Below, in pieces: positions 52,832 through 63,862 of a DNA stretch of 64,000 bases. Origin of the DNA: Osedax frankpressi (lineage: Eukaryota > Annelida > Polychaeta > Sabellida > Siboglinidae); contig OZ038314.1 in the NCBI GenBank assembly GCA_964035775.1, forward strand, positions 19,690,129 to 19,754,128. Direction: 5' to 3'. The translations under genes were made by a program, and so were the position numbers. The notes beneath the pieces were generated by a model, which was not told the origin of the DNA, ran no database searches, and saw only the letters and a list, made by a program, of their open reading frames with translations. Each line of letters starts with the position of its first letter. Within the stretch, counting starts at the first letter, position 1.

Positions 52832-54274
52832 ATCACGAAAATTATTAATATTGAAACATAGGTAAATAAATATTATATACAATACATATTTTAAATTATA
52901 TATTTAATATATATCTTATCACACACAATTATAACTAAATATAAATTGATATTTTAATAAATATATGAAATTTATAAAATATTATTTGTATTGTCAAATT
53001 TATAAATCATCAATAAACATTTATTTATCAATGATCTGAGTCTTTTAATAAGTTTTACTTATTAGTAGAGTTATATACTTATATACCAATACTATAAATT
53101 ACTCATAATATCATTATAAAACATAAATTGATATTTAAATAAAAATGTAGAAACTATTGAAAAATGACCATAATGTCGGTTGCTTACTTTTTCGGCCATT
53201 TTAAATATTTTTCTCGTATTACATGAGACATATAGGGAATGAAACCCCATGGATCTCCCCTATATGATTTTGACATAGGGGTTATTAAATGATCTAATAA
53301 TAATATATAGCTAATAATACAGCCTACAAGCATCCCCTGTAGATAATAATTGGATTTTTTATATTGAATAATTAAATATATTTAATATTTAGTAATAATA
53401 TTTGGTAATAAATTTTAAATTATTTAAAATTTATTTTCATCTAATAAACATTATTCTAATATATATATTTTTATAAATATTATTGAGAGACATCATATTT
53501 TATAGGCATAATTGATAGAATATTACTTAATATTTGATTTTTCTGATAACGTTATCAGAAAAATATGCCCTACAACTTGCTACAATTATTATAATGAACG
53601 AGTATTTGTAGTTAAAATGTATACAATAATATATTATTATAACATATAAAATTATTATTAGAATAGGTATGTCAAATAAAGTTAGAAAATAATTGCAAAA
53701 TGTTAATATTTCATTCATTTATTTAAAATTTTTTTTTTAGTTAAATATAATTCTATTGTGTAATTTAATTTCATTGTTCAATCGTATATTGACAAATAAA
53801 GCACACACTTTTAATATAAGATTACATTCACAATCATTATCTGGAAAATACAATTTTAACGTTTCATGCATTAATTAAATTAATTAAGGTAAATTTTATA
53901 TTTTTTCTAATAAATAATCATTAATTGAATTTATAAAAAATTGTTTCCATTTCTTTCAAACATTTAATCAAAAATTATCGAAGGCTTTATAAGATCTGTA
54001 ATAAATAGTTTAGTAAATGCATGCCATTAATGATACTGACAATATAATTAATTAAACAAGTAGTATAAACTATTAGAAAAACAACATTTAAGGAAAATTG
54101 TATATTCATAAATATTATATTTATTTTGTAAATCAGACTTTTTGTTGCATACATATTTTTTACATCTTGTAGCAAAAATGTGACAGTATGTTATGTTATT
54201 CCAAATTACATACAAATTGCTAATTTAATTAACTAGTATTGACATGCATAGAATATACTTATGTACATATACTT

Positions 54275-54312
54275 ATTATATTATTTTCTTATATATAAGA
54301 AAATAATATAAT
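54275..54312. repeat. 38-base perfect palindrome
   Basis: ATTATATTATTTTCTTATA followed by its exact complement, without a spacer. Such long perfect palindromes are rarely stable, even in AT-rich DNA. It lies about 300 bases from the transposase relic and may mark an element end. Confidence 0.85.
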
Positions 54313-54573
54313 GATATATCCATCCTTTTTATAAATAGAAATATGATTATACAGTGTATAATATACACTATTCACCTATAATAAATTATGAAAAAACCCT
54401 TTTCTATATTTTATCAATAAAATAATACTTTGCAGGTAAAGTGTTGCTTTTTAAAATCCCATAGCAAATAGAACATAATTTTCTAATAATATATCTTCTA
54501 ATATACGAAATAATATCATCATTGAGTGAACTATAATAAGGAATCTGTTGATTAAAAATTAATGGAAATTTAA

Positions 54574-54605
<32 letters not shown>

Positions 54606-54612
<7 letters not shown>

Positions 54613-55092
54613 AATATTTCATATGCAATTGCATGTATTTTATTTTTCTTTTCTTTTATTAAAACATTTAATTTTTGATATATTAGAAGAATTAAAAAGT
54701 AAAAAATAATATCTTCTTCACAATTTGCCTCTCTATTGTGTATTGTTGGAGTATCAACAAGTATTTGTCTAATAATTAATCTAAATTCTTGTGCAGAGTG
54801 ATTAGTTGATTGATAATTTGTTCCTCTTATATGAGAAAATAAATTTTCCAATGCATCCTGATGATAAAATATATAAATTAGCAATTAATAATTATATATA
54901 TATAATTAAATTAATACATAATCATATTTTATATATTTGATTAGATTTATAATGATAATAATGAAAATTATGAAATAATTCTCATAACCGGTTTAAATCA
55001 GATGAAAATGTATGGAACTTCATAAGCTCCCAAGTCTTTTTTATTCTTTTTGTAACTGTTGTTACAACCAAAGGCACTACAAAAAGACACCT
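54606..55092 (-). mobile_element. Remnant of a THAP/P-element-type DNA transposon
   Basis: Two minus-strand pieces are recognisable. At 55090-54980, after a CAG acceptor, there is a THAP zinc-finger start: CSAFGCNNSYKKNKKDLG, then, after a frame change, FHTFSSDLNRL, which corresponds to the conserved F-H-x-F-P-x-D of the domain. At 54884-54606 lies the C-terminal part of a P-element/THAP9-like transposase (DALENLFSHIRG, STNHSAQEFRLIIRQIL, ANCEED). The catalytic middle is missing, leaving only about 100 bases between the pieces, so this is an internally deleted, dead element. Terminal repeats were not identified. It sits inside the enlarged intron of the inverted NRF-like copy, so it inserted after that duplication or came with a larger insertion. 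Confidence 0.8.
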
Positions 55093-56710
55093 GCAATATT
55101 TAATATACAATTATAAATGTTTTATCTATAAAAAGTATAACTCAATATATTATTTTATGTTATACATTATATTTACAATTATTATATAGTTTAATATTTA
55201 TATAGTTAATAAAATCACTTTTATCGATATTAATTTAAATATTTATAAATGCCGACATCTATTTGATAGGCCATACTTTAATAACAGTCAATTTATATAT
55301 GTATTAAATTAGTCTATTTTTCATAATCATATTTATAATATATATATTATAGTTACTTTTCAAATAAGTGTTTTATTTGGTACGAAATGTTAATAAAACA
55401 AAATATATTTTTCAAAAACAATATGAAATCATATGATGTTTATTTGAAATAGCATCCCCTAAGTGGACGTGAACGAAATAATCAGCCAACCAAAACAATT
55501 CAGAATGATACATTTCGCGCCACCCAGTATCTTGGCAATCTGGGATATTACTAAATTATTTAAAATGATATATTTTAGATTAAATTCACTAATTCATATA
55601 ACTCATATAATGATCTATGATTATTGTATTCAGTAGAGTGAATACCATGGCATATATCACTCACCAATATACTGTGGACATAATCCCTGGAAATAACACT
55701 GGAATTAAGATTTGTTTTAATATGGGTAATATACATGTACGTGTACGCTAAGGCGATCTAATTTAAAAAGCATGTTACTAATGATTTTATTATGCCTTTA
55801 AACTTGATATATAAACCATACATATACTCAATATATAGAAATTAATACAGAAATGAATCAATAAAGTCAAAGAATGTATTCAAAATAATTTATAGTAATA
55901 AAGATAATATATATGTGTTAACAATTAGAAAATCCATAGATGATAATATATCTGTAAGTAATAGTAACATTCTTTACTATGTCATATATTCGAATTAAAT
56001 ATCATATCAAATCACCATATAATAAACAACTCTACATTTTCAATCTCAAACTATTTATGTTCACCAAATATAATATTATCTGATTAAGGGTTAAACTTAA
56101 TTCAAACTGACTGAAAAATAACCTAATTTAATATGACTAATTGTATTTCTTTATTGATTTGTTCCTGCTAAAAATTATAAAACTCCATTCTAATAAAATA
56201 ATCATGGCTATATATAATATAATTAATATAATTCTTATAATAGATTATATATATCTTTCTATCTTAAGAGATAAAATCAAAGGTTAAATTATTATAAATA
56301 GAAAAATAAAAGATTGTAGGTAAATAAAATTTAAAATAATGAATGTGTAATATTCATAGATTTAGATTATGTCCCTAATCCAAATCCATGGTAATATCTA
56401 TAAATATTAAGTACATGCGAATATCAAATATTTATTAAAATGTTTTTGCAAATTTCTTATAATAGTCTAACTGGAAATTATAATGACTCTTTACTTATAC
56501 TCTGTCATAAATTAGACTTATATTTAATAAATAATATAAACTATATATCATTAATCACAATTATTTATTTTCACCAAATATAATATTATCTAACTTTACT
56601 AAATACTGAATGACTGAAACATTTCAGATATATTATTAATAGTCTAGTCTTAGTTATTAACAAATAATCTTTTTTTAAATAATACAATGATTATAAAACA
56701 CATTATAATA

Positions 56711-56716
<6 letters not shown>

Positions 56717-56808
<92 letters not shown>

Positions 56809-56882
56809 ATATATGTGTGTATATATGTGTATGTATATGTGCGCGTATATATATATGTGTGTGTATGTGTGTGTGTGTGTTT
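56717..56882. repeat. (TA)n-(TG)n compound microsatellite
   Basis: About 80 bases of TA pass into mixed TATG and TG repeats (TGTGTGTGTA units) up to 56880. The apparent Ile/Tyr and Thr/His frames on both strands are artefacts of it. Confidence 0.9.
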
Positions 56883-58395
56883 ATATATAATTTGAGTTTT
56901 AGAATGATGTAGAGTTTTACAATTAAATATGTATGAAACAGATTTGCATTTAATTTTATTCAGAAACTGTTGAAATAAAACCTTGTGTTGATAACAAATA
57001 TTATATGCTATAAACACATAACTACTGGTAAAGAGTGTTGAAGAGAAGGAGTTAATATGAAAGAGAGTGTATACTGTCTAGAATTATAATAAAGCTGTAC
57101 TTTTCATGAGTTTGAAATATGTATAGCACTCTCTAGCCTCGTAGGATATTTTTCCATTATCGTATGGAGATTACATTGTATTTTTCATTGGTCAAATCAA
57201 ACCGCGATTTGTGATACAATATGCATGGTGTCAAAGCATTTTGCTGCATTATCCTATGTATGAAGATATATTAACAAATTAAACTTAGATTCAATATTTT
57301 CCTTATAGCAAGACGAAGAGCAAATTCATATCCGATTAATGATTCTTATGTGATATACCCGGATGCTAGATAATAGGTGTACGATGACACCAGCTTGCTT
57401 CTGAGTGTCTCTAGTTAATGCAAAGTTTCTAGTTATGAATAATTTATTTTTTCCAATAATATTGGTAAAGTTGAGGATACTATAAATACAAATTTTGATA
57501 CTAATAGAATACCAAAGTTAAAATTTGTTCTATTAATCTATTTTGTGTATTTGGGGGTTAATTTATGTAGTTTGTGACGGAAATACTGTAACAATTGTTA
57601 GTGTTGATTTGCCTTACTAGTTTACAGATTATATTCGTAGCTGCATTCTATATATCGTGAACTGATTATTTGAGTTAGATACTAGTGATAAACTATTTGT
57701 AAATTAGGTGATTTTGATATAACCTCTTTTTAAGTGGTATCTATTTTCAGAAGGATCTTAGTGAGCCGATTGAAAACTATCTTCAATCTCACTATAGAAC
57801 CCCTGATGCCATGTTATAACATATATTCTCAAAACTTTAGCGTGGGCATAAATCATCTTAATATACCTATTTTGTAGGATGTTGGTAAATAATGAAATAG
57901 CTCGAGCATAACAATTTGGACTTAGCATGATATCATCCAAAAGGGGTTAGTAAAATTTAGCCAACTAATTGAGAGAGCTCTAGTGTCATATTATATCTTA
58001 ACTGACGCTTTAAATATTTCTTTAATATTATTTGTCATTTTAAAAAACTATTACATCATATGCTGGGTATGAAATTTTAAAAAATTCTTTAAATAAATTC
58101 TTTTAAAATAGTCTTTTTATGACAAAAATAATTGAAAACAAAAATTATTCAAAATTCTTTAATTATAGTTATTAATAGCAAATGAAATGTTAATACAAAT
58201 ATTAATAGTCAATATAAATATATTGGTTATGATAATATATAGAAGGTATAAGTATAAGAACCCTTTTATAAGTATACTTAAGAATGTTTCCGTCCAAATT
58301 ATTATGTATTTTTTAGAGTTAAACTTTATATAAAAAGTAATTTCAAAAAAATTGTAAAGTAGTTCTTATTTTATATGGGGTTTTGTATACCTGAG

Positions 58396-58448
58396 TATTT
58401 AACCAATTTTGATTTTCATAATAAAATTCACTTGTTATATATAAACTT

Positions 58449-58491
<43 letters not shown>

Positions 58492-58576
58492 AATATATAT
58501 ATATATATATATTAATCTAATTTTAGTTTATATGTAACAAGTGAATTTTATTATGAAACTCAAAATTGGTTAAATA
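58396..58576. repeat. Near-perfect hairpin around a TA microsatellite
   Basis: Arms of about 60 bases (starting TATTTAACCAATTTTGA and containing TTCATAATAAAATTCACTTG) differ at only a few positions and flank a TA run of about 60 bases. Same plan as the hairpin at 23245-23384, but with unrelated arm sequence. Confidence 0.85.
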
Positions 58577-59030
58577 ATACGGTATGATAAAAGAAAGTAT
58601 ACAATTTAATTTTATATTTTTAATAAAATGTTATATAATAACTGTTATTATATAATTACCACAATGAAAACAATTTTGTATTCATGCGAAATCTCACATT
58701 TGTATAATATAAAATAACCTACGAAATTATTTATATTCTAACTGATAATGTAAATTCTAATACATTGTTAATATCTATTAGTTTTTTATAAATTCAATTT
58801 CATTCCTTAGGTTCAATCCCTAAATAAAATCTAAGACAATACAATAATAAATATAATACATATATATAACGTATTCTTATACAAATTTTATAACAATATG
58901 AATTTTACTTAACAAAATTAGGATACATTACATTTTTTAAATATTACATGTAAAAATTATATGTAATTATATGTAATTATATATGTAAATATTTTCCAAT
59001 ACAAATTTCTTGATTCGTTCACCACAATGA

Positions 59031-59384
59031 TTATTTATTGTCTTTGTTCTCTTCGAGTGTTTCTTTCTCGGATTCTAATATCTTTGGTAATGTGTTGGAA
59101 TTGTCAATGGTTGGAACTATGCTGATGTTACTCGTATTATTGGAAAGTTGAGGTCCGCTAGATTTCGACGACCCTTCGGAAGCCACTTGTCTTTCTTCAC
59201 GATCAAGTTGCTGTTGAAGCATTCTTTGCACGGATATCATATGTTGACGGGTAGGTGATGCGTTTCTGAGTCTATTTAGTGGTTCGGAAGTTGACGTATT
59301 TATAGAATTCTCAGGTAGCTGGGAGCGACATAGTTGCATAAGCGTATGCGAGAGTTGCTCAAGTTCATTCGGGTTACCTATATT

Positions 59385-59421
<37 letters not shown>

Positions 59422-60182
59422 AGTTGTTGTTGTTGTTGCTGTTGTTGGGGATACGGTGGGTAGGCGTACGGGTCTTCGAAGCCCTGATCATCGAGGTTAT
59501 AGCCATGGCTAGGCACCGATTGCCGGCGAATATCGAGTTGACTCGTGGATCGCGGAGCCGTATTTATCACGATGGCGGGGTTATTAAAGTTGAGGCTATT
59601 GTGCCGTGAACCCAGTTTTGACCTACTAAATTGGCGATTTATCATCGGGTGGAGTAAGTTCGACTGGTGTTGTGCGTTAGCCATTGTAGTGTCGGATCCG
59701 GTATAATTCGTCTGCAATAATTGGTCGTTTAAACGGAGGACCTGGCCTGCCGAAGAGTTATTGGGAGACTCGCGGGAGTTAACGCGATGATCTTCCAAGG
59801 CGGCCGTTAGTTGTCTGAGCATATTGAACGTACGGTCATTCTCACGGTACGAGGTCACCGTTCCCACGGGCGCCATATTACCGCCGGATTCCTGGTCATT
59901 AGCGCGTGTTCTGGAATCAGGTTGGTGGTTATCGTTATCGGATTTGGTGAGGTTGCGGCCGACGGCATACGCTGCGATTCCGGCGACGCCGGCCACCAAT
60001 ACGTATAGCAGGACTCCGTCGATGAAAATAGAACTCAGCGCCAGCGAACCGCCCGCGATAACCATCAAAGCATAGTCTCCTGGCTGAGAACCGAATTGCC
60101 CGCCCTGCATACGTTGCCAAGAGTCAGAAAAGTTAAAGCGTCGCATGACTGTCGCGATATGACCGCCGATCCATGTAAACAT
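59031..60182 (-). CDS. Two-membrane-segment protein with a Gln-rich tail, not recognised
   Basis: I do not recognise this protein. A continuous frame of 383 codons starts at the ATG at 60182 (MFTWIGGH). An amphipathic N-terminal part (IATVMRRFNFSDSWQRM) is followed by two close hydrophobic segments (LMVIAGGSLALSSIFI and VLLYVLVAGVAGIAAYAV) separated by two or three residues, an arrangement typical of a membrane hairpin. The rest, about 300 residues, is polar and probably disordered, with a long poly-Gln run encoded at about 59385-59450 by CAA/CAG, and Asn/Ser-rich flanks. The frame is GC-richer than its surroundings. A possible acceptor (CACAG) lies one base before the ATG, so an upstream exon is possible. 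It shares layout with the two frames upstream. Confidence 0.7.
59385..59450 (-). repeat. CAA/CAG repeat encoding poly-Gln
   Basis: Mostly CAA codons with one CTA (Leu) and a CAG; on the plus strand it reads TTG/TTGTTG. The run is interrupted once, which would limit slippage. It lies in the disordered tail of the membrane protein. Confidence 0.9.
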
Positions 60183-60423
60183 CCTGTGTTGTTGTGTCAA
60201 ACGTGTTATGTATTGTGGGAAGTCGACGATTATGGCGGAAGGGATCGTGAATCATTTATTAAACAGTAATATGTGATACTGACTACTACTATTGACTAAA
60301 CACTATTACTAATGTCTTCACTATTTATTTAACATTATAATTTTGCATAACTGCATTAATAGGATAATAATAATATAACTTCACATTTTCTCAAAAAAAA
60401 AGTAATTTTAACAAATATATTTA

Positions 60424-61036
60424 TTATCTATTACGTTGATTTTGCGAGGAATTCGATTTTTGCTTGGCTTGTTTAATATTTTTATCGAACGCTTCTTTCA
60501 AGAATGGCGTAGCTGCGGTCAGAGTCTCCGCGGCCATCTTTTGCATTTGCTTATCCTTCATAGCCGACTCGAGCATGTCCACTGCCATGGTTTCCCCTAC
60601 GCTGGGTCTATAATTATACCTATTTCCCCCGTCTTCACTTTGTTTTATCGACTTCTTACGTACGATCTCGCTTATGACTCTACGTTCGAAGTCGTCGTTG
60701 TTATTGGTGCCGCTTTGGGTGGCGGCAGAATTATCGATCTGGGAGTTGTCGACGGGCTCCTGGTATTGGTGCTGCTCCGATGCCTGCAAGCGCATCCGTT
60801 GTTCGTATAAGAAGTACACCACTGCAACGGATGCCGCCATAGCCGCGTATGACATCATCTGATTGACCAGCGAGTAGAGAATGCCGGCGACGCACAGCGA
60901 TATCGTCAACATGACGTAATCTTCACGGGGTCGGGTAGGAGGGGGCGGGGCTAAGCTCGAGAACAGACCGCCTCTAACGGGCGGAGGAGGTGCGAATAGC
61001 GAATTCAGGTAGGCATCGGTGTTCGCCACCAAGTTA
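60424..61036 (-). CDS. Second two-membrane-segment protein, 3' exon, not recognised
   Basis: I do not recognise it. The frame is open to a stop at 60424 and has no ATG before the first membrane segment; it continues open upstream of 61036 for tens of codons. A good acceptor (ACAAACGCCACAG, before about 61054) suggests that the start lies in an upstream exon. The N-terminal part is Pro-rich (APPPPVRGG..APPPPTRPRED). Two hydrophobic segments follow (VMLTISLCVAGILYSL and YAAMAASVAVVYFLY), then a basic stretch (EQRMRLQ) and a polar tail with a predicted helical middle (ESAMKDKQMQKMAAETL) and a Ser/Asn/Gln end. The layout and the P-x-x-D-Y before the first segment resemble the downstream neighbour, which suggests old tandem duplication. 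Confidence 0.65.
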
Positions 61037-61105
61037 GTTACGTAGTTCCCTCTGTGGCGTTTGTAAATGCGTGTGAGTGAGTGGGTGTCGGGTACGCGGA
61101 AATTA

Positions 61106-61153
61106 ATTCGCGAATCGATTACATTTTTTTAAAATTATAATCAATTCGCGAAT
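61106..61153. promoter_or_regulatory. Paired ATTCGCGAAT palindromes
   Basis: ATTCGCGAATCGATTA at 61106 and TAATCAATTCGCGAAT ending at 61153 are inverted copies, each with a 10-base self-palindrome, about 28 bases apart between cores. They lie just upstream of the 60424-61036 coding exon, and a CTATATAAGC box is about 10 bases further upstream. They may be a promoter element or part of the 5' UTR; the role is inferred. Confidence 0.4.
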
Positions 61154-61401
61154 ATGTAGCTTATATAGTGTACTATGTAGTATTGATAAAAAGTAGTTAA
61201 ATTCTTTACTTAATTTATTAATCACAATTTACAAATTTTTTAAAATATAATTATTCTGTTTGAAATTAATATATTCTTTCAATAATGAATAAAGTAGATA
61301 CAATTATACAACGGTATATTATGAAATTACTTTGAAAATTATGGTAAATATATATTAATATTTAAAATAATTGTACTTTTCAAAATTTTAAAATAATTTA
61401 T

Positions 61402-61873
61402 TTAATTATCTATATTTGTTTCAGACATATTTGTATATAAATCTTTAAAACTAAAATATGTTTGATCTTTTATTGTATTTTCATTTATTTTGTCATCTTT
61501 ACTATATTTCCTCATTCTCTCTTTTAATTGAGTTTGAGAACTTCGAGACATTACCTCGTAATATTTTACTCGCGATATAGCGGCTTCGTTAAGTATACTG
61601 ACTTCTTCTCTTTGATTACAATACATAGACCACAGCCCGTACGAAATCCAACATACGAATACAAAAATCAAATATTTAGAGGCGAATTCTACGGAAATAA
61701 CGATTAGGAACAGCAACACTAAAACCGGCACCATCCACCAGTAAGGTATTGATGCAGTTCTACTGTGAAATGCTCGAAAAGCATCGCGTACTTCTCGGCT
61801 GTTGATATGTCGAATTCTGTAAGCTAACGGCCACGCATTATTAGAGGCGCCGGTAGAATCCTCGCGCACCACC
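61402..61873 (-). CDS. Third two-membrane-segment protein, 3' exon, not recognised
   Basis: I do not recognise it. The exon begins after an ATATTTAG acceptor at 61874 and runs 156 codons to a stop at 61402. It has no ATG at its beginning, so an upstream exon is expected but was not identified. A charged N-terminal part (AYRIRHINSREVRDAFRAF) precedes two long hydrophobic segments (WWMVPVLVLLFLIVISV and YLIFVFVCWISYGLW) with a very short link. A cytosolic-looking tail with charged helix (SQTQLKERMRKYSKDDK) ends in DLYTNMSETN. Codon use becomes AT-rich towards the end. Same plan as the two downstream neighbours on the same strand. Confidence 0.6.
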
Positions 61874-61879
61874 CTAAAT

Positions 61880-62985
61880 ATTGATGGAATAGAGTTGCAG
61901 AGAACTGAACTAGAACCGTTAAATAATGTACTTGATAATATTTTTCTATATAAAATAACATATACCCGACAATATTGCTAGATGGAAATACTACATTGAG
62001 AATAAGTTATATGTTACATGTAAATATACGCCAGTTGAAATTATTTATTATTGTCGACTGCTAATATCGTAAGCTTTAAATATTTCCTTTAAGCTAAATA
62101 ATACATGATTAACAAATACTTTAAAAACATTACACATTTTATTTTATATTTAGTAATTACATATATATTTTATATAACTCATTAATTATTAATATTAACA
62201 TTATAGTAAATAGTAATTACATATATATTTTATATAACTCATTAATTATTAATATTAACATTATATAACTGATATAAGATATATCAGATAAGAGATTGTA
62301 TAAATAAATAATCAATGTACAATTTTAATTTAATTAATATAATTAATATTAAGAGAGTTTCAGTAAACTAAATGATGTAATAATTTAGAAAAATTATTTG
62401 ATATATTAATAAAAAATACAAATGAAAATAAATGAAATTTCATTTAATTTAATATACATTTAAACGAACGCTTTAAATACGATTATCTGTAACACCAGTG
62501 ACGGCTAGTAACATCTATATTGATACCATCAGGGTGATTTTAGAATTAATAATAAAAAAATGTAATAAATTAATACAATGCTTTAAATCAACGGAACATC
62601 AATTAGAAATAAATACAGCAATTCTATAAATTTGCAAATAAATACATAGATTATACTAAATAAATACTATATGCTTATTCAAAATTCAGATAGATAATAA
62701 GTAAAATATCAACTTTACGAATAATGACTTAATAATTAATATTGAATAGAATTAAAATTTATTTATATATTTTAATAATACACTAAGTATATGTATACTA
62801 AGTATAAGCTGAATAATGTTAATTATGAACAATTAATAATATAAAATATGTATTATAAATTACCTGAAATTATAGTAAAACCCACACTTATTAAAATACC
62901 CCGTATTATGAAATGTATTATTCTAAAATACAAAATAAATATTTATTGATTAGTTGATAAATAAATTATAATCGTTTTAATTCGT
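61880..62985. other. AT-rich spacer with a 60-bp tandem duplication
   Basis: Nothing coding that I can support. At 62152-62268 a 60-base block is repeated once, exactly over about 55 bases (TTTTATATAACTCATTAATT is in both). The 5' exon expected for the gene at 61402-61873 should lie here or beyond, but was not recognised. Confidence 0.5.
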
Positions 62986-62991
62986 TTTAAG

Positions 62992-63213
62992 ATGATTACA
63001 CTAGATTTGTTAATTACATTAATAATATTCAGTATAACTATGTTTTTAAATGCGGATTTCTTACTGATTGCAATTACTTCGCTAACAATCTATTTTATAG
63101 ACCAAATACAAAGTATGAGATTAGAACATGTTCAACTGTTAAAACTATTTAAAAAATACAATAAATTTAAAATTAAAATCTTTTTGTTTTCAAAATGTAT
63201 TGATATTTTATAA
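62992..63213 (+). CDS. Small hydrophobic protein, possible diverged member of the membrane-protein cluster
   Basis: A 73-codon frame with an ATG start and two hydrophobic segments (LLITLIIFSITMFL and FLLIAITSLTIYFI), then DQIQSMRLEHVQLLKLF and a Lys-rich end. The arrangement, two close segments followed by Q/R/L-rich sequence, recalls YFLYEQRMRLQ of the gene at 60424-61036. It is AT-rich, which makes hydrophobic Ile/Leu/Phe strings likely by chance, so both the gene call and the relationship are tentative. It lies on the opposite strand to the other three. Confidence 0.3.
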   Translation: MITLDLLITLIIFSITMFLNADFLLIAITSLTIYFIDQIQSMRLEHVQLLKLFKKYNKFKIKIFLFSKCIDIL

Positions 63214-63442
63214 AATATCAAAATAGTTTGATATGTTACGTCCTAGAGATTCTCAATTTTCAATCCAATTCAGAAATATAATTTATTTAAACACATAGTC
63301 TATATGTAAATAGACATATAAAGTATAAATATATATAGTCTATATATTATATTATATAAATATATTTAATAATAGTAGTGACATAAATATACCATTATTA
63401 TGGTTAATAGCAAGTTCTATGTTTTATAATCAATTTATTTAC

Positions 63443-63447
<5 letters not shown>

Positions 63448-63479
<32 letters not shown>

Positions 63480-63578
63480 TTTATATTGGTTTTAATCTAA
63501 TTATAAATTATATTTCTACTAATAATATACAGATAATAAGATTACCATTAACATATATAATAATACTAATTACTAATT

Positions 63579-63630
<52 letters not shown>
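63448..63630. repeat. Two (TA)n microsatellites
   Basis: TA runs at about 63448-63472 and 63584-63629 in a spacer near the right edge. Confidence 0.85.
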
Positions 63631-63631
<1 letters not shown>

Positions 63632-63862
63632 ATGACATGTTATCTATTAAATCGATATACTAACGATGCCATATTCTTTGTTTTGCTAGCCCTTTTTACA
63701 ATGGTTTTACGTTTCTTTCCAATCTTGCCGGATGACAAAAGTAATTATAAGTGTTTAATTGATATGCAAAATGTAATGTTTTGTTTCAGTTTTATAAACG
63801 TTTTTTTAAGAATTAAATTTATAAATTTATATTTATTTAATTTATTTAAAATTAACTTTTGA
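63632..63862 (+). CDS. Weak candidate for a small hydrophobic ORF near the right edge
   Basis: A 76-codon frame from an ATG at 63632. The first half (NRYTNDAIFFVLLALFTMVLRFFPILPDD) looks protein-like, with one hydrophobic segment and a following polar turn. The second half is an AT-driven Phe/Leu/Asn string. It might be another remnant of the membrane-protein cluster, but it has no splice or homology support that I can see. Confidence 0.2.
   Translation: MTCYLLNRYTNDAIFFVLLALFTMVLRFFPILPDDKSNYKCLIDMQNVMFCFSFINVFLRIKFINLYLFNLFKINF

Larger units (their letters stand above)
52020..55710 (+). pseudogene. Inverted decayed copy of exons 1-3 of the NRF-like gene
   Basis: This plus-strand sequence lies head to head with the intact gene. 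About 52020-52170 matches the end of exon 1 (GATACACATTC, ATATCTAATGCGTG and TTTGTTATTTACTTTATT are shared). 52291-52350 matches exon 2 (SSGLMLENMHW, then an in-frame stop). About 55636-55708 matches exon 3 (VNTMAYITHQYTVDIIPGNN), with its acceptor kept but the conserved Cys replaced by Tyr. The first part of exon 1, including the signal peptide, is not found, so it cannot make the protein. Intron 2, about 250 bases in the intact gene, has grown to about 3.3 kb here and contains a transposase relic. The better preservation of exon 3 is notable. No later exon was seen. Confidence 0.85.
55740..59030. other. Gene-free stretch with repeats
   Basis: AT-rich, with a long TA/TG microsatellite at 56717-56880 and a hairpin at 58396-58576. 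The part from about 57030 to 57980 is less AT-rich and more complex, but I could not match it to any gene or element. Confidence 0.5.

Noticed and set aside
55440-55560. A GC-richer patch with open minus-strand frames
   Set aside because: Two frames are open for about 25-40 codons but neither has splice sites or a recognisable product.
56687-57017. Ile/Tyr- and Thr/His-rich frames
   Set aside because: They come from the TA/TG compound microsatellite.
57030-57980. A less AT-rich stretch that at first suggested an LTR-type fossil
   Set aside because: No second terminal repeat, no recognisable coding part and no family match could be seen, so it is left unassigned.
59424-60862. Several plus-strand frames over the membrane-protein cluster
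   Set aside because: They are shadows of the minus-strand coding exons; the poly-Leu run mirrors poly-Gln.
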